Assembly (NCBI GenBank): GCA_050084985.1
Contig: JBITNC010000001.1
Span: forward strand, 167,338,001-167,402,000
Reading direction: 5' to 3'
Source of the DNA: Nageia nagi
Lineage: Eukaryota > Pinophyta
Length of the DNA: 64,000 bases
In this document: positions 24,601 to 36,049 of the stretch, in pieces
Position numbering within the stretch: the stretch's first letter is position 1
Layout of the letters: every line of letters begins with the position of its first letter
The notes under the pieces: generated by a model
What the model saw: only the letters and a program-made list of their open reading frames with translations
Told to the model about the DNA's origin: nothing
The model's database searches: none
Program-made: the position numbers and the translations under genes

Positions 24601-26736
24601 GTTGCCGTCATTTATTTTGACAGACCCTTTGCCAATAATTTGTGCGCCATCATTATTTCCAAATCTAACTGACCCACCTTCATATTCTTGTAGTTTTTGG
24701 AATTTCTTTTTGTCACCTGTCATGTGACTTGAGCATCCGCTGTCTAATATCCACGGGGAAGGTTTGTCTTGAGCTTTCAATGCAGTTTGAACAATTAAAG
24801 ACTCTTTGTCCTTTTTGAGTTTCCCCTTTTCTTTCCAGACTTGTTTTACTTTTGTTTCAGCTCCTTGTTTCTTATTACACTTTTCTTCTTTCTGTGGAAG
24901 ACCGCGCTGAACTTGTTTATTCTGTCTTACGAAAGGAAATTGTCTTCGTGAGAAGAACCTCATGCCATAGTCAACTTTGCAGAATCTGGCAATGTGTCCA
25001 TATTTGCGACAGTTGTAACACTCAACAGGATACTCCATTAATGGACCGAATGCATTCCTAGTAACAAAGGTCCTTGGTTTAATATTATATTTACATTCAG
25101 AAATTTTGTGCCCATATGCATTGCATTTGAAACAGTATCCATTGAAGGAATGGATATAACTATTACGTTGATGAGTTCTTCTTTGTCCTGCATAGGGTCT
25201 TCTTCTGGACTGTACTTGAGTGAAGCCATCATTCTTCAGTTCTGGGCTACCTTCCCTTTTCTTGGCTTCTTTTGTGTTTTCCTCTTTTATGTTACTGGAA
25301 GATTGTCCTTGTTCATATCCCAGACCAGATTTATCCGAAAACATTCTTTGACTGTTGATGATTTCGCTAAGTTTGGTCGACCTTCCTTCTAGATATTCAA
25401 AGGAACTGATTTTCTTGGTTACTTCCTCCAGTTGTACACGTAGCCCAGTTATTTCTTCTTCGAGCTTACTACAATTCTTAACTTTCTCGAGAAGCTGTTC
25501 CTCCAAACTCTCATTTATCCTCTTGGATTCTTCGACTTCTATTTTTAGGTTTTCTACAGTAGTACTTGCATCATCACACCTTCTTGAGAGTATCTTATTT
25601 TTCTTCACTTCTTTATTCAATTCTTTCAATGCTGTCATTAGTTCTTCTTCAATATCAATCTCAATTTCACAGTCATCTTCTTCATCTGTCTCTTCCTTCT
25701 TATGTTTTTGGTCACTTTGATTATTTACATTCAGTTTTTCTTCAAATGCCATAAACAATGACTCATTATATTCCTTTTCTGATTCGTTACTAGAATCATC
25801 ATTAGTGGAGTCTTCATTTCTAGATAAGAGGCTCTGTCTATTTGACTTTCTATTTTGAGCCTGAGATTTCATCTTGCGACTTTTCTCAAAATACGATTCT
25901 TGATCATCTTTATCAGTTTTTCTATATGGACATTTTGAGATAAAGTGACCAATACCACCACAATTAAAACATTTAAAAGGCAGCTTGCCTTTATACTTAC
26001 CTTTTCCTCTTTTTAGCTTTCTAATGAAGTTTGCTTCTGCTTCATCCGATTGTTCCTCATCGTCAGAATCTTCTCTGGCGTTGTTACTGCTGCTGGTCTT
26101 AAACGCTGCTTCCTTTTCTGAATGTTTTGTTTTTCCAATCCTCATTTCATAAGCAGTTAGCGATCCATGCAATTCATCCATGCTAAAAGTTTTCAAATCT
26201 TTTGCTTCTTCAATAGCAGACACTTTTGAATCAAAACGAGAAGTGAGAGATCGCAGTACCTTTTTCACGATGATATGATCTTCAATCTCTTCTCCAAGGC
26301 CTCTGATCGCATTAGTAATTTCATTTACTCTTAGCATGTAGGCTTCAATGGTTTCATCTTCATTCATCTTTAGACCTTCGAATTGAGCTCTATGTGTTTG
26401 AAGTTTTGCTTCCTTGACTTTGTCATCTCCCTCGTGAATGCTTTTCAATTTACTCCATATTTCTTTAGCTGACTTGCATGCCATAACTTTTACCAGTTCG
26501 CTGTCCACAAGACCACACATTAGAGCGTTTCGTGCTTTGGCATCATATTCAAATGCCTTTCTTTCTGCTTCATCTGATGGACCAGTAGGAGGAGGAGTGT
26601 AACCCCTTTTAACGGCATCCCAAGTACCAAAACCCAATGCACTGAGATAAGTCTTCATCCGAATTTTCCAGAACCCATAATTGGTTCCATCAAAGAGTGG
26701 TGCCTTGTTAGATGAGAAACCTTCTCCGCTTGCCAT
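21661..26736 (-). CDS. Copia Gag-Pol polyprotein, 1691 aa, intact
   Basis: A single ORF from ATG at 26736 to TAG at 21661, 49 bases downstream of the PBS. It encodes capsid, protease, integrase, reverse transcriptase and RNase H needed for reverse transcription and insertion. Gag spans about residues 1-215 ([14 protein letters not shown] start, UBN2-like middle). Zinc knuckles CX2CX4HX4C lie at C256-C269, C535-C548 and C573-C586, with a glutamate/lysine-rich probable coiled coil at about 360-450. Protease has D665-S-G. Integrase has H792/H797 and C826/C829, then D856, D919 and E955 (35 residues between the last two). RT has D1290 and YVDD at 1375-1378. RNase H has D1539, AEAEY near 1579-1583 and D1616, and the tail reads ADIFTKPL near 1664. 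No stop, frameshift or missing catalytic residue was seen, so the product may be functional. Confidence 0.97.
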   Translation of the reverse strand: MASGEGFSSNKAPLFDGTNYGFWKIRMKTYLSALGFGTWDAVKRGYTPPPTGPSDEAERKAFEYDAKARNALMCGLVDSELVKVMACKSAKEIWSKLKSIHEGDDKVKEAKLQTHRAQFEGLKMNEDETIEAYMLRVNEITNAIRGLGEEIEDHIIVKKVLRSLTSRFDSKVSAIEEAKDLKTFSMDELHGSLTAYEMRIGKTKHSEKEAAFKTSSSNNAREDSDDEEQSDEAEANFIRKLKRGKGKYKGKLPFKCFNCGGIGHFISKCPYRKTDKDDQESYFEKSRKMKSQAQNRKSNRQSLLSRNEDSTNDDSSNESEKEYNESLFMAFEEKLNVNNQSDQKHKKEETDEEDDCEIEIDIEEELMTALKELNKEVKKNKILSRRCDDASTTVENLKIEVEESKRINESLEEQLLEKVKNCSKLEEEITGLRVQLEEVTKKISSFEYLEGRSTKLSEIINSQRMFSDKSGLGYEQGQSSSNIKEENTKEAKKREGSPELKNDGFTQVQSRRRPYAGQRRTHQRNSYIHSFNGYCFKCNAYGHKISECKYNIKPRTFVTRNAFGPLMEYPVECYNCRKYGHIARFCKVDYGMRFFSRRQFPFVRQNKQVQRGLPQKEEKCNKKQGAETKVKQVWKEKGKLKKDKESLIVQTALKAQDKPSPWILDSGCSSHMTGDKKKFQKLQEYEGGSVRFGNNDGAQIIGKGSVKINDGNIRSEEVLFVVGLRHNLLSVSQICDKGHDVIFKSHGCEIRRANSGRLIAVGTRTSGNLYTLSDVSEGSCLLGKESDDWLWHKRLGHICFKNLMNICSKRAVRDMPRISTPVNDICDSCQKGKQTRTKFKVKEYHTRKPLEIVHTDLCGPMRTQSFNGDKYFILFIDDYSRMTWVQFLKHKSEAFEMFKAFKNQVENQMERKIKCLRSDRGGEFTSDEFNEFCIRHGIKRQFSAARTPQQNGVVERKNRTVQEMARTMLIESKVADKFWKEAVHTAVHIQNRCMMRPHEDRTPYELWFGRRATVKHFRIFGSKCYIKRTEENLGKFEDRSDEGIFLGYSSKSKAYRCYNKRTKTIVDSADVRVDEQRNLPKRNDDENLPDYQDPIEEDQPKKNKSKPAVQQLQGKKPEDSNPPSNPDNDSENEAEEDEHSKTPPKRWHKDHPQEQIIGEFQTGIQTRRGVSHTYSLLSSIEPKNVSEASQDESWMRAMEEELTQIEKNETWELVPRPANKNVIGTKWVFRNKINEEGKVVRNKARLVCKGYAQVEGIDFEETFAPVARLEAIRMFLAFAVYKNFTVYQMDVKSAFLNGKIEEEVYVEQPDGFQLGENPNLVCKLKKALYGLKQAPRAWYSRLDAYLQQQGFRKGRVDSNLYIKSDKGNQLIVVVYVDDIIFGGSKNELCKNLADNMQTEFEMSMIGELAFFLGLQINQLKNGMFISQTKYVKEMLKKFTMEDCKPVSTPMTTGCKLSKNDKAPTVDQTQYRSMIGSLLYLTATRPDILQAVCMVARFQENPKETHVTAVKRIFRYLKGTVEYGLWYPRGKNFTLTAFSDADWAGCVDDRKSTSGGAFYLGNNLVSWHSKKQDSVSLSTAEAEYIAATSCCTQLLWMKQMLNDFGIQINEPIIIRCDNKSAINISKNPVMHSRTKHIAIRYHFLKEKVAQGEVQLDFVPTTEQVADIFTKPLSKDVFEYLRTKLGVVILPKH

Positions 26737-26784
26737 AGTGTCACTGTCCGGATCTCCTTAGCTGTTATAGCTTACTTAGGAACC

Positions 26785-26798
26785 TGGCTCTGATACCA
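26785..26798 (-). other. Primer-binding site of the Copia
   Basis: On the minus strand this is TGGTATCAGAGCCA, two bases after the end of the 5' LTR. It is an exact match to the usual initiator-tRNA-Met primer site and fixes the element's orientation. Confidence 0.95.
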
Positions 26799-26800
26799 AT

Positions 26801-29084
26801 TGTTGTTCTTCGAGTGACACTGAGAGGGGGGGGGTGAATCAGTGTATATAAAAATTATCACTATCCAATCTTCTTTAATAATGACAAATTAAAAGCTGGA
26901 GAAAATGAGCAAGCACACCAGTACATCACACAACACCAGATGTAACGAGGTTCACCAGTTTGGCTACATCCCCGAAAATGACTGCTTGGACACCAATCCA
27001 AATCCAGCCATTAAAGAAAGCTTACAGATTCACAGCACCAACTGTGAAGGGTAGCACCAACTACCACTTTGAGAATAGCAGCACCTACTGCTTGGAGCAC
27101 CAACTCCAGCTCTCAAATCCACTCCAGCTCTCAAATCCACAGCACCAACTGTGAAGGGTAGCACCAACTACCACTTTAGAATTAGCAGCACCAACTGCTT
27201 GGAGCACCAACTCCAGCTATCAAGCACCAACTTGATAGAACATTCAAATGGAGAAAAGATTCTGTTCTAGAAGACCCTCAATGGTCTAGCTCTAATGCTC
27301 ACTTCATACACTTCGGATATTTCACTTTACACACAGCACTTGCTTTCACTCACTTCTCTGCTCACCACATTCGTGCGATTACCTGCATTTTCATGCTTTA
27401 CTTTTCGCACTTCTTTTCACACACTCTGCACACACTTCGCACACACTTCACTCCCTTCTCTTCTCATCACATACTCCACACACACTTTGCCTCAATTCAC
27501 CCTTTTCATCCCACACCTTTTACACCTAGAAACCAACTCTTATATCTGCATGTCCCACTACTTGCTTCACTTATTCCTTTAGCTGTAAACTCTCAGCTAC
27601 TACACTCTCCTCGAGCTGTGTACTCATTACTCCCTGTCTCCTCGAGCTGTGCAATCTCAACTGCCGCTTTTCTCGAGCTGTGCACTCATAACTTCCTTTC
27701 TCCTCGAACTGTGCAATCATAACTTGCATTGTCCTCCAGCTGTGCAATCACAGCTACTTCTCTCCTCGAGTTGTGCACTCATTACTTCTTGCCATGTCCA
27801 CACTGTTCACATTGCAGCTCTCTGCTCCTTTTCTTACATCCGTTTTTCACATTATTCCTGTACTTAACCGTTACGCATCAATAACACTCCAGGAAACTGT
27901 TCCTACCATTATACGTTATCAACAGAATCCTTGTTTGTAACTGACGAACACTTTCATTTCTCAAACAGAGTTGTTTAGACAGGTATACTTCTTTCTCCAT
28001 GGATTTCAGCTAATTCCGGACTCTTTTATTCTTCATTATGGTATTTCTTACGATTCCGGACTCTTCTCTCCTTCATAATGGTATTTCTGATTATTCCGGA
28101 CTCTTTCCTAGCTTACCGGATGTTTTCTGTATACATCGTGATGTCATCATCCTCCGGACTCCGGAAATAGAGTATAACGCTTTTCGCATGACGTCATCAT
28201 TTCTGGACTTTTATCTTCAGACGTGTATCTCCGGATTTTTATCTCCGGATGTTTATCTCCGGATCTTGACCTCCGGACTTTTGTCTCCGGACCTTTATCT
28301 CCGGACCTTTATCTCCGGACCTTTGAACACTTGCACCATGATGTCATCACTTCCGGACTCTGGAAACAGAGTATAACTCTTTCCTTATGATGTCATCATT
28401 TCCGGACTTTTATCTTCAGACGTGTATCTCCGGATTTTTATCTCCGGACGTTTATCTCCGGATCTTGACCTCCGGACTTTTGTCTCCGGACCTTTATCTC
28501 CGGACCTTTATCTCCGGACCTTTGAACACTTGCACCATGATGTCATCATTTCCGGACTTTTACCTCCGGACTCTTTTATCACTCTTTGCTGACCTCATTT
28601 CTTCCGGACGCCGGTTGTATTCACAAATGTGAGCATCGTTCTCCTGGTGACGTCATCTTTTGCTTCCGGAATGTTTTCCTCTCTGGCTCCGGCTCTTTGA
28701 TCATTCCTTGCTGACCTCATCACTTCCGGATCCCGGTTCTAAGTGAAAGCCCGAAATCGCTGACGTCATCTCGGTCAATCCTCCGGAACCCGACCAATCA
28801 CACTTCTCTTCCGGAACTTAGTCAAACTTCCAGAACCCGATCACTCTTTACTTCCGGAACACAGTTAAACCTCCGGAACCCGATCAAATAGTCTCTCTTC
28901 ACTTCCGGAACTTAGTCAAACTTCCAGAACCCGATCACTCTTTACTTCCGGAACACAGTTAAACCTCCGGAACCCGATCAAATAGTCTCTCTTCACTTCC
29001 GGAACTTAGTTAATCCTCCGGAACCCGATCAATACCTTGTTGACAACAATTACAATCATACTTCTCTATCACACATACTCAACA
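26801..29084 (-). repeat. 5' LTR of the Copia (right copy)
   Basis: Same 2284-bp length and ends as the left copy. In the sense direction it should contain the promoter. The TCCGGA arrays (28207-28318, 28406-28517), the TGACGTCA palindromes (28189-28196, 28648-28655, 28761-28768) and the 94-bp repeat (28808-29016) fall in the sense-upstream part, where U3 would be. No convincing sense-strand TATA box was chosen. A plus-strand TATATAAAAA lies near 26845-26854, close to the LTR edge and in the antisense direction. Confidence 0.96.
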
Positions 29085-29089
29085 GAGTC
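29085..29089 (+). repeat. Target-site duplication of the Copia, right (GAGTC)
   Basis: Exact match to 19160-19164. Confidence 0.95.
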
Positions 29090-30720
29090 TACCCATTGGA
29101 TCAATGGGTCATCTAGAACCCATGTTCTTGAGATCCCATTCACAAAAATCTCTACAAGGTGCTAACCATCTCCTAGGGAGGTACCTAGATGAGGAAATCA
29201 ATATGATGGGGGAACAACCCATTATTCCTAATACATTCAAGATCATATGTTCCAAGAAGTTACTAGATGAGACAAAGAATAAGGTTTGTATCCCACTAGA
29301 GCTAAATCAATTTTTAAGGAGTATTCCATATTAGATCCAAGGTTGAAGAGAGACATTAACTTCAATGATTACCTAGATATTCTAGGGTTGAAGGGGATCA
29401 ATTCAGATGGCTCACATACTCCAAGAAGCTCATGGGGAGACAAGAGAGGCATGCAACAAAAGATCAATAAGATGCAAATACCATTATATGATGATAAGAG
29501 GATGAAAATTAGGGCTTGGCTACATAAAATATAGACCTACTTCACCTTAAGCTCAAATATGTTAGAGGAGGATGCAATCCACTTTACATCACTACACTTT
29601 GAGGGTGATGCCCTAAAATGGTGGTAACATGGAGTAATTAGCCAATATTACTCACATGTTACCTTTTTTAATGAGATTGCCAAGTGGTTGGTGAAGAGAT
29701 TTGATAGAAAGAGGGAGAATGATTACTTTCAAGACTTGAAATATATGAGACAATAGGGTGAAGTGGATGAATATAAAGTTTCAAAAGATTATAGTCATGA
29801 TTCACCACATTCTTGAGGAGTGGTTGACATTCCTCTTCATAGAGGGATTGATGGAGCCATTATAGGGGATGGTCAAGGTATCCTCATCAAGGAACTTTGA
29901 TGATGATATTTGAGCTACATATTATATAGAGATGACTAGGAAATCCCTCAAGGGAGGGCATACATACAAAGGTCCAACCACATGAAATATCCTTATTGAT
30001 ACCTTGAATGAATTAGTTGGATGCAACCACTTGAAAGAAGCTAAGGGAAGAAGGAAAGTGCTACTATTGTAAGAAGATTTGGGAGGTAGGCCACCATTTC
30101 CAATGTAAGGGACATGTGCACTACATTGAGGTATTTTTTGATGAGGATATGGAAAATTTAGATTTGGATCTTGGCATGGAAATGTTGGATTATGAGGCAC
30201 CCAAGGAAAAAGGCTCATTAAGGAGCATGATTAGTTGACTCCATGGTGTAAAGAAATATCTCACACTAAAGGTGGTGGGGCAAGTAGGTGGACAATATAT
30301 GATGATCTTGATCAATACAATAGCATTCCATAACTTTATTGATGAATGGTTTATGGACAAGAATAATTTGAAAACTAAGGGGTTTGTAGGATTCAAAATT
30401 TCCAATGCCAATGGGAAATTCACTCTAATGGGCCACATAGTCAAGAAGTTTAGGGTGAGGCTATAGAGCTACATAGTGAGGGAGAACTTATATGTTTATC
30501 CCTTAAAGGGGTATCCTCATATTTTTCTAAGAGTATAGTGGTTGTTCAAGTTGGGTGACATTTACACCAACTACTAGAAAATCACTATGAGATTCAAGAT
30601 TGATGGGAAGAACCATACATTGTAGGGGATTCGTGATTATTGTCCTTATGTTGATAACAAATGGTTGGAGGTGATTGATTGGTGTCAAAAGAAGGAGGAA
30701 GAGGAAAATGGGTCCATGAT
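29090..30720 (+). pseudogene. Gypsy gag (C-terminal part), zinc knuckle and protease relic
   Basis: Continuation of the gag interrupted by the Copia. The retrotransposon-gag signature is readable: MQIPLYDDKRMKIRAWLHKI at about 29475-29534, then AIHFTSLHFEGDALKWW near 29575-29625, then AKWLVKRFDRKRENDYFQDL near 29680-29735. A knuckle of the CX2C..H..C type (CYYC...GHHFQC) lies near 30059-30106. The retropepsin follows at about 30270-30620. Its active site, usually LIDTGATHNFID, reads LINTIAFHNFID, so the catalytic aspartate is lost. Several stops look like CAG/CAA changed to TAG/TAA (after WLHKI and after KWW). No reverse transcriptase follows. Confidence 0.85.
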
Positions 30721-30750
30721 AGACATGGAGGTGTTCAAACATGAGAAGAG

Positions 30751-31265
30751 GAGCATTGAGGAGCCCTCATACCCCATGTTGCATCTTAGAAATCTTGGAT
30801 ACTTGATGTGGAGCTTGGAAGACCTCTTACACACTATGTTAGATTGTGAGAATGCCATATCTTGCATGTTGAGTAGTGAATACCTCCTACACCTTATGTT
30901 GAGCCTTGAGAATTTTGGATACCTCATGTTGGGTATTAAGTAGGATTTTCATATAACATTGGAATTGAGGGAGCTTCTACCACTCATGTGGGACACTGAC
31001 TTGGAACTAGATGTTAGGTTTGGAGGAGCTCTTGCATCCCACATTGGAATTAGGGAGACTTCTACACCTCATGTGGGAGGTTGAGGTATTCTTGTGCATC
31101 ATTGTGAACATGGAGTAATTTGGGCACTCCATGATGGGATTGATAAGGCTTGGGCACTTAGCATTAGGTTGGAAGGTAGCTTGGCACCCCATGTTGTAGG
31201 ATGGGGAAGTTTTGGACTTCACATTTGTAGTTGGGAGACCCCCACATTGAGCTTAGGGAGATCCT
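30751..31265 (+). repeat. 30-bp minisatellite coding decapeptides, about 17 units
   Basis: ATGTT/ATGTG anchors recur every 30 bases (ends at 30780, 30810, 30840, 30870, 30900, 30930, then with small shifts to about 31225). The first part is open and in the protease frame, giving decapeptides such as RNLGYLMWSL, EDLLHTMLDC, EYLLHLMLSL and ENFGYLMLGI. Because 30 is a multiple of three, the array could have expanded inside a translated frame. It stands where RT and integrase would be expected in a complete Gypsy. Confidence 0.88.
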
Positions 31266-31611
31266 GGCCTTAGCTATGTAGAAAAGGATCCACCTATTTT
31301 TACTCACATATGATTTACTTGAGGCTTTTGTAGGTACAATGCCAAAAATTTCTATATGCATGCACTCCCATATGTTTTTGAGAAAAATAATGTGGCACTT
31401 GATGAGGAGTGATGGAAGCAACATATCAAAAAAGTTTCATGCATTGTTGACATATGATGATGTAATGTTAGCATTTCATGTAGGACCTTCATCATGAAGG
31501 GCATATATTGAAGTTGCATTTCACTCTTGTAGATTGCAATCAATAAGGCTAAAGGATTCTTGGAGGATAATATGCTATAACATTCTAACATTACTTAAGG
31601 CCAAGTAATTT
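31266..31611 (+). other. Gypsy 3' untranslated or decayed interior
   Basis: Between the minisatellite and the polypurine tract. No pol motif and no credible frame on either strand; minus-strand frames here are shadows. Confidence 0.6.
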
Positions 31612-31624
31612 GAGAGGGAAGGAA
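31612..31624 (+). other. Polypurine tract of the Gypsy
   Basis: GAGAGGGAAGGAA lies one base before the TGTGACATCC start of the 3' LTR. Confidence 0.85.
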
Positions 31625-31625
31625 T

Positions 31626-32632
31626 TGTGACATCCCCCTTACATTATTGTACTTAATTATGGAATCCAATAGATTCCACCTTTGTATTATATTTAATTAT
31701 TTAATTATGCTTTAAATTAATACTTGGGATATACAACTTAATGGGTCATTGGACCCCACTATGATCCCCAAGTGAGATGTCTCCCTCTCAAGTGTAAATT
31801 AGAGTATTTTAATGTAATTAGAGATCCTAATACATGATTGTGGGAATTCTAAAGTCTATTTAGCACTTAATGGATTTATGAGTACTTAATGGCACCAAAA
31901 TTGAGATTTGGAGCACTTATACATATGTGCTAGCCTTGGGGAGACTTCTAGACCCCCATGTTGGCCTATGACACCCACACATACTACCTAGACCCATGCA
32001 TGCATTCCTGGATCCATGTGGGATATGAGGTAGTCTCAAATATCCATGTTGGTCCTGGACTAACACCTAGGTACCAATGTTATCATATGAGGGAATTAGG
32101 TGATGATATTGAGATGAGATCCATATCTAAGAAAGCTATATTAGCCTTTAGAGTCTTATTGTTGGATATACATAATTATTATTATCACTCATATAATCTA
32201 GAGGATAGAATACTTAGTGTAATGCTAAGCAAGACCCCTAGGTGCAACATCTAGGAGGATTAACAAGTTTGAGGGATCCTATTAGTCTATAGATTTAGTG
32301 TAGCACCCTCACCCATCAAATGGTCTTATGGGGTTTGGCTTTTACTTTCAATGGTTTCTAGAGTTTGACAAGGGCTCCTTTGATGGAGAGGATTTAGATT
32401 TTGATCATTATTTATCTTCTATATAGTCATTGGGAATTTGGATCTTAGTATTTATCTTGTGTATGCTTTCATATTGTAACATTGTGGTGTATTTCTTATT
32501 TCTTGCATGTTATGGCTAGATGTTGGCATTACTGCATTCTTGAGGCTTAATTTGGATGCCCTAGGTAAGACATTGGAGCATACTTGTGTATATTTGATTA
32601 AATTATACTAAAATTTCATTTATGTTTTTACA
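31626..32632 (+). repeat. 3' LTR of the Gypsy element
   Basis: It begins TGTGACATCCCCC and aligns with 17490-18675, but about 120 bases present in the 5' copy near 18280-18390 are missing. It is strongly diverged in its last 100 bases, where only the end block (AAATTTCATTTATGTTTTTACA against GAAATTGCATTAGTATTTTTACA) re-aligns. Length is 1007 bp. It ends TTTTTACA and is followed by the TATTT duplication. Confidence 0.83.
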
Positions 32633-32637
32633 TATTT
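32633..32637 (+). repeat. Target-site duplication of the Gypsy, right (TATTT)
   Basis: Matches 17485-17489. Confidence 0.85.
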
Positions 32638-33690
32638 ATAAAGTCTTTTCATTCACCTATATGCTTGACATGGCCAAGAAGGACAACCATACATGTATAT
32701 TATTCTTGTGTAGGTGCAATACGTGTTCAAAATTTCAATGTAAGTGTAATATGATAAAAATTATTAGTGGAATTCAATTTATGATATCCTTATTTCACTA
32801 TTCCTACATGGATACATGCATATAATATAATAACAAATGCAAAATTGTTTGGATTAATACCCACATATATCATTTATTTAAATAGTTTGAAGGATTCCTT
32901 GCTATAACCACTTATTTCATACCTTACAATCATTACAATTGATGAAATTATTTGTTCATAAAACATATTTTCATATAAAACCCTTATCATCTTAATGCTT
33001 CCAAATTTTATGTACATGTCTATTAGGGATATTAGCACAATTGTAAAATCTAGATTAATGCCCATATATTACATTTATTCAAATAGTTTGACATCTTCCT
33101 TGCTACAACCATTCCTTGTATACCATGCAATCATTACAATCCATGCAATTATTTATTCATAACACATCTTTTCAAATAAAACCCTTTTTATCTTAATACT
33201 CCCATATTTTTCATATATGTCTATTAGGGTTATTATCATAATTACATGCAACTAAAACTACATCTAATCATCATTCAATGATTTGAAGTATTGATAACCT
33301 TTTTTCACTAGACATGCATTGCCATAAAAAGATATTACATTAATAAATGTAACATCATCTAGATTAAAGTGCATACATTCCATTTGTTTAAATAGTTTGA
33401 TGGATTCATTGCTACAATAATTCCTTGCATACCTTGCATTCATTGTAGTCCACGAAATTATTTATTCATGACGCATGTTGTCAAGAAAAACCCTTACTGT
33501 ATTAATGCTCTCACATTTTGCATACATGTCTATTAGGGTTGTTATCATAATTGTATATTAAAGAAACATACATATAATATTCATTCATGGATTTGAAGCA
33601 TTGATATCCCTCTTTCACTAGATCTATATAGATATATGTAGATAATATAATAATAAATGTAATATCATTTGGAATGATACCTAGTACGCA
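32633..33690 (-). pseudogene. PPR pseudogene, N-terminal half (right of the Gypsy)
   Basis: Decayed PLS-class PPR repeats on the minus strand. At least three copies of the LIDMYAKCGSI motif are readable: TTLIDMYAKCESINTVRV near 33550, TLIDIYEKYGSIKIKRVL near 33220, and SLIDMYIKFGSIKMIRVL near 33030. Each is followed by II(S/A)W-type, GYS/YAR and KLF(E/K) blocks and then DVTF...VKKGYQYFKS. The piece ends with HIGE-stop-KDFIN at the Gypsy boundary. With one TATTT copy removed, KDFIN joins in phase to NISIKPSAWTC at 17489, so the halves were one gene. Amino terminus, transit peptide and start codon were not identified; stops are present in most repeats. Confidence 0.85.
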
Positions 33691-33699
33691 AATAATATA

Positions 33700-36049
33700 C
33701 TAATTAATGGGAATTTATTGAATAAAGAACTAGGTACACTTTTCAAGAATATGGTATCCTTTTTACATGATTTAATGATTTTATATAATGGAATAATGAA
33801 GAATGAATGTAAAAATTTTCTAGTCCAATTTGAATATGGAAGTATTAGTGTAAAAATTAAAAGATTACCCCATGGGTAGATTTATGCTAGTACATTGGTT
33901 ATCTTACCTTTAGGAATACATATTGGTATAGCAATGGCTAACACAATATATAAAATGCTTTCTAGTGTTGTTCAAAATGGTGTCTTCTCATTAGATATCC
34001 TCAAGGTAAAATATTCCTTTCTTCCAAAACCTTAAAGTAATAATTAGCAATTTTTTACAATATCCACATTCCAAAAATAGATAAAGGTAAATTACAAGGA
34101 AATGGTAAAAAGAAATATTGATGAGGACATATTCACAATCACCATTTTGGATTAATATTTGACTTGATATTTACATTTGAGTAATTGATGGATAATTCTT
34201 CACCTAAGAAATTATTGTAATAATGAAACACAATGCAAGAAAAAAGTTACAAAAATTCAAAAATATCTAAAAGTAATTCATTTGCAATACAAGGTGCATA
34301 TATGTATACATGCACATAAACAAATTAAATAATATATATTTTTTTGTTCACAACACATATATGGTAATTGCTTTTACTTTAGTATATGAAATTGTTTGTT
34401 CACAACAATAAAAACCTTGTTTTCATAATGCTTCCACATATTGCATATATGTATATCAAGGTTGTTGTCACAATTGCATGCAAAATAAACCAACATCTAA
34501 AAATATTTCTCTAAATATCCATGGCCCATTTTTAAAGTTGCAAAATTTGCACATACAAAAAGAAGTAAAACATTGGAAAAGTATCAGTATCCTTCTTTCA
34601 TTGGAATGTTATTCTAAATACATGGTGTTAATTCAAATTTCATTGGGATGAAATGATTCATGTGCACTAATGGAATTTGATGAAGTTGGTTTGATGTTTG
34701 TAATAACATGAATGTTTGACTACCATTAAATATATATAAATGTTCCTTTATATATATTTTTGAGCATATGTGAATGAAAAATGATTTTAGCATTTCAAAA
34801 CATAGAAGAGAAGAAGGTTATGAAGAACATGTAGTCAAAAAAGGTATTAAGCCAAATTATCAGTATCACAAAAAGAGGGGTAGCCTTTGTGAATGTAAGG
34901 AAAAACATTCATAAAGGTTTTCCAATATTTTTAGGGTACTAATTGATCTTTAAGATTGAATAGCTTGCAAAGATAAAACCTATTTATCACTTCTAATAGC
35001 TTTTGTTATGATATTAAAGATGTCTTCCATGTAAGGTGCAAGTTTTTTCATAGTAGATTAAAGAAATTAAAATAAGGTATATAAATGTAGATTACCATAT
35101 GCAAGTATATGAAGATAATGTTATTTAATAAATAACATGCATATTTTAGCTCCTTTCAATTTCATTCTCAAAGATTTTCCATAAAATTTCATGCCCTATT
35201 TTAAAGATGCAAAAGTTGCACATACAACCTAAATGCCAAATATGCATATGAGATCATATAACCTTCCCATTGTATATTGCTTGGAAAATCACCTCAATCT
35301 ATGGAGAATCATTGGATATGCAAAGAGGCCTAGTCATTCTATAATGTAAGCATGTTGAAATGTATAATATAAGATGTAAAATATCCATATGAGTAGATGT
35401 CATGAATATAGTGTAGTGATTTTTTCAATTATGTAAATGTACCATGAATATTGATTGGTATCATCCCACATGTTGTATTACATCAAAACCATACTATTTT
35501 AAGATGATTTTAATATATTGTAGTGGTGTTGTTAAATATGTGAATGTGACCTAAATTGTTTTTGATTAATTTTAATTAGTACATTAATTTTTTAAAAGTA
35601 AGGTATGCTTTAAGTCTTACAAGGTATACATCATGAGTTTAAAACTTATTTATTTATATTCTAATTTTTATTATCTAGATTATATTTGTTGGTATTCCCA
35701 TGATAATATTCTTTGAGAACATTTATATATGATTTAGAAATATCCTCATTTGTACCAATCCTAACATAACAATGATCATAACCATTATACTTTCATGATT
35801 TACTTTAGAAATTATGTCATTAAATTTATGATTCATTATCTTATTTGACCTATTTTTTGTTATTAATCATAGAGGAGTTTGGCCCTCAATAAATTAGATT
35901 GTTAGCTAATATGTATAAATAAAATTAGTAGCATATATTCCTATTATGTTTACTACTGACATAGTCCATAACAAAAATGATAACACCAAAATAAGTCTTA
36001 GAACATAAAACACTAAAACACATCCCAAAACATATATCCTAGTTATTAT
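33700..36049. other. AT-rich stretch without recognised genes
   Basis: No coding motif found. A short block resembling CCATTTTTAAAGTTGCAAAA near 34530 reappears in altered form near 35190, suggesting an old local duplication. Confidence 0.5.

Larger units (their letters stand above)
19165..29084 (-). mobile_element. Young full-length Ty1/Copia retrotransposon, 9.92 kb
   Basis: The element has two 2284-bp LTRs with TG...CA ends, a 5-bp TSD (GAGTC), a PBS (26785-26798), a polypurine tract (21451-21460) and one uninterrupted 1691-codon gag-pol ORF. It is on the minus strand, so the 5' LTR is the right copy. Only three LTR differences were found by eye in 2284 bases, so insertion was recent on an evolutionary scale. 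Long LTRs, a long Gag with coiled coil, and the sequence style resemble the SIRE/Maximus group of Copia, but lineage needs an RT tree. It is much GC-richer than its surroundings and inserted antisense into the gag of the older Gypsy. Confidence 0.97.
17490..32632 (+). mobile_element. Old pol-less Ty3/Gypsy element, split by a Copia
   Basis: LTRs at 17490-18675 and 31626-32632, a 5-bp TSD (TATTT), a tRNA-iMet-type PBS and a polypurine tract define a plus-strand LTR element. Without the nested Copia it is about 5.2 kb. The interior encodes a decayed Gag, a zinc-knuckle and a retropepsin. Instead of reverse transcriptase, RNase H and integrase it has a 30-bp minisatellite (30751-31265). No RT motif was found on either strand between protease and 3' LTR. 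It inserted into a PPR gene in opposite orientation. The LTRs are well diverged and differ by indels, so the insertion is old. It resembles described gag-carrying terminal-repeat derivatives (TR-GAG, LARD); the minisatellite is the odd part. Confidence 0.87.

Noticed and set aside
21839-26736. Numerous plus-strand and other-frame ORFs across the Copia gag-pol (for example 25355-25720, 23196-23630)
   Set aside because: They are shadows of the 1691-codon frame, without domains.
31626-32535. 3' LTR of the Gypsy as truncated near 32535
   Set aside because: Similarity fades there, but the LTR end block (TTTTTACA) and the TATTT duplication reappear at 32632-32637, so it is diverged, not truncated.
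32633-33690. PPR relic as an independent gene captured by the Gypsy element
   Set aside because: It lies outside the LTR and TSD. The frame rejoins with the left fragment, so the Gypsy inserted into it.
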